Shown here in pieces: positions 7,251-8,932 of a stretch of 8,932 bases of DNA. Position 1 is the stretch's first letter; each line of letters opens with the position of its first letter. The stretch is from the NCBI GenBank assembly GCA_017548445.1, contig JAFYZZ010000100.1, positions 1 to 8,932 on the forward strand, read 5' to 3'. This DNA comes from Bacteroidales bacterium. GTDB lineage: Bacteria; Bacteroidota; Bacteroidia; Bacteroidales; UBA932. The translations under genes were made by a program, and so were the position numbers. The notes below the pieces were generated by a model that worked only from the letters and a program-made list of their open reading frames with translations, was not told the DNA's origin and searched no databases.

Positions 7251-8932
7251 TTAAAGTTCCTTGACGCCCAGGGCTTTCTGGTATTCCTTGAGGGTATCCA
7301 GCACATTGCACTTGACGTGGATGTAGTGATTGATTCCCTGCTCTTCGAGCTGCGGGCGGCACTCGGGGTCGCCGGCCACCACCACGATGGCCTTGTCGCC
7401 GATGAGCTGGGCGATCTTGGGAACGTTTTCGAGGTACTCGTCGTCGGCCGAGCAGGCCACGACGATGTCGGCTTTCGCTTTGAGCGCGGCTTCAACGCCT
7501 TCTTCGATGGTCGAGAAGCGGTTGTTGTCCACCACCTTGATGCCGGCCACGGCGAAGAAGTTGCTGGAGAACTGGGCGCGGGCGCGGCACATGGCCAGGT
7601 TGCCGAAGGTCAGCATGAAGGCCATCGGCTGGCGCTCGCCGCGGTCGGTGGCCAGGCGCATGGCTTCGAACGGCTGGGCGCCGCGGTAGGCGCGGAGCGG
7701 TTCGGCCATCTTTTCTTCGCAGCCGCAGGCTTTCTCTTCGCAGCAGCCGCAGTCGCGGGTCACGATCTCCTTGGTGATCTCGTCGCCGGCCTTCTCGAGG
7801 AAGTTCGGGAACTGGTTGGTGCCCAGCAGCGTCTCGCGGCGCTGGGCCAGGAGTTTGTCTTTCTTGTCGGATACGGCTTTCACCTGTTCCTGCACGAAAC
7901 CGGCCTTGAACGCCTCGGTGTATCCGCCCTTCTCCTCCACGGTTTTGAAGAGCTTCCAGGAGGCGTCGATGATCGACTGGGTGAGTTCCTCGATATAATA
8001 GGAACCGGCGGCAGGGTCGATGATCTTGTTGAAGTGCGATTCCTCCTTGAGGACCGACTGGACGTTACGGGCGATGCGGTTGGAGAATTCGCCCGGGGCG
8101 CGGAAGGCGTCGTCGAACGGGACGACCTCTATGGAGTCGACGCCGGCAATCGCGGCGCTCATGGTCTCGGTCGTGTCGCGGAGCATGTTGACGTAGGCGT
8201 CGTAGACCGTCTGGTTCCAGCGGCTGGTGACAGCGTGGACGTGCATCTTGCAGGCGCAGTCGCAATCGACACCCCAGGCTTTCACGATGTTGGCCCAGAC
8301 CACGCGGGCGGCGCGGAACTTGGCGATTTCCATGAAGTAGTTGGAGCTGATGCCGAAGGTGAACTTGATGCGTTTTGCCACATCCTTGGCGTCAAAGCCA
8401 AGCTCGGTAAGCTTGGCGATGTACTCGTTGCCGATGGCTACGCCGAAGGCGAGTTCCTGCACGAGGTTGCTGCCGGCATTGTTGAAGTCGTAGGCCTGGA
8501 CATTGATCACCTTGATCTTCGGGAAGTCGGCCACGGCCTTCACGGCGTCCGCCAGGTAGCCGTAGGACTTCTCCTCGCAGAAGTTGCCCTTGACGGTGAG
8601 GCGGTGCAGCGGGCTGAAGTCGAACGAGGCGCGGACCTCTTCGGGTTTCAGGCCCTGCTTCTTCACCACGGCCAGGAAGTTCTTCAGCGTCTCGGCACTG
8701 TGCTTGGGGCAGCACTTGCGGAAGTTGATCTCCACGGCCGGAATGGCGATGCCCTTCAGCAGGGCTTCCATCTGCGCCTCGGAGAGCGCCTTCTCGTCGG
8801 CCAGGATGAAGCCGAGCGACTCGACGCCCTTGTTCAGGATATCGAGGGCCTCTTCATGGGCCTTTCAATGCCCATGCACAGGCAAATGTCCTGGCGGGTG
8901 AGCCAGTCGTTGTCGTTCTTGATGCCGCGGAC
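7251..8932 (-). CDS. mutA: Methylmalonyl-CoA mutase small subunit, 5' end off window, apparent frameshift
   Basis: This is the non-catalytic beta subunit that pairs with MutB. The main open frame gives 506 residues from an internal Met codon at 8771. That Met is not the true start: homologous coding runs upstream in the same frame for 31 codons (KAHEEALDILNKGVESLGF and on), then meets TGA at 8867-8865. The adjoining frame continues to the window edge with VRGIKNDNDWLTRQDIC. Numbered from Met 8771, features include FGISSNYFMEIAKFRAARVVWANIV (140-163 region), HAVTSRWNQTVYDAYVNMLR (179-198), TMSAAIAGVDSIEVVPFDDAF, IDPAAGSYYIEELT (251-264) and a C-terminal Rossmann-like domain from about 380. That domain lacks the DxHxxG cobalamin motif: GNLAMCRARAQF sits where it would be. 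This is normal for the small subunit. Cysteine clusters occur at 170-174 and 341-351. Relatives have about 620 residues, so roughly 60-80 N-terminal residues lie outside. Whether the gene is truly broken is undecided. Confidence 0.92.
8861..8868 (-). other. Frameshift site in mutA (apparent loss of one A)
   Basis: The minus strand reads ATTGAAAGGCCCATGAAG. Adding one A to the three-A run at 8865-8863 gives ATT GAA AAG GCC CAT GAA GAG GCC, encoding IEKAHEEA. This joins the upstream frame (RQDICLCMGIE) smoothly to the downstream one (EALDILNKGVESLGF). Without it, the upstream frame ends at a TGA about 30 bases on, and the downstream frame is closed by a TGA at 8867-8865. A sequencing or assembly error and a genuine mutation are both possible. 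Confidence 0.85.

Noticed and set aside
8769..8771. ATG at 8771 as the true start of mutA
   Set aside because: MutA-like protein sequence continues upstream in frame (EALDILNKGVESLGF) and then in the adjoining frame to the window edge. The Met lies inside the conserved domain and no ribosome-binding site precedes it.
8861..8868. Programmed ribosomal frameshifting in mutA
   Set aside because: The site is a short GAAAGG run without a canonical slippery heptamer, and I noticed no obvious downstream stem-loop. A missing base explains it more simply.

Overview
The window looks like part of a Bacteroidota chromosome, most likely from the order Bacteroidales. The evidence is a SusC/SusD-type outer-membrane pair with a Bacteroidetes-style lipoprotein signal, a two-subunit adenosylcobalamin-dependent methylmalonyl-CoA mutase close to the Bacteroides/Porphyromonas form, and a TAnnTTTG-type promoter. 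The genes are GC-rich by eye and almost never use the codons TTA, CTA or TCA. This suggests a high-GC Bacteroidales lineage (Alistipes/Rikenellaceae or an uncultured gut or rumen group) rather than classical Bacteroides. I cannot name a genus from the sequence alone.

All four protein-coding genes lie on the minus strand, so they read from the right edge to the left. First comes mutA, the methylmalonyl-CoA mutase small subunit (7251-8932). Its 5' end is off the window, and its reading frame is broken by an apparent one-base deletion in an A run at 8863-8865. Fifteen bases later, behind a perfect AGGAGG ribosome-binding site, comes mutB, the catalytic cobalamin-binding large subunit (5094-7235). 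A hairpin with T-runs on both sides (5039-5078) ends this unit. An AT-rich region follows, with a good candidate promoter whose upstream element falls in the terminator loop. Next come a SusC/RagA-type TonB-dependent transporter (1597-4944) and, 18 bases later, its SusD/RagB-type surface lipoprotein partner (40-1578). The last 39 bases hold what may be half of another terminator.

Functionally there are two modules. MutA and MutB interconvert succinyl-CoA and (R)-methylmalonyl-CoA in the cytoplasm, the B12-dependent step of the succinate-to-propionate route. The SusC/SusD-like pair captures and imports a glycan or other large nutrient across the outer membrane. No enzyme that would reveal its substrate lies in the window. 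The two modules share orientation, but the terminator and promoter between them suggest separate transcription.

I found no CRISPR array, tRNA, rRNA, insertion sequence, phage or defence gene, and no clearly undescribed system. The points most worth a second look are the mutA frameshift, the cysteine clusters in both mutase subunits, the overlapping terminator and promoter, the unusually strong ribosome-binding site of mutB, and the very long open antisense frames, which I explain by codon bias.
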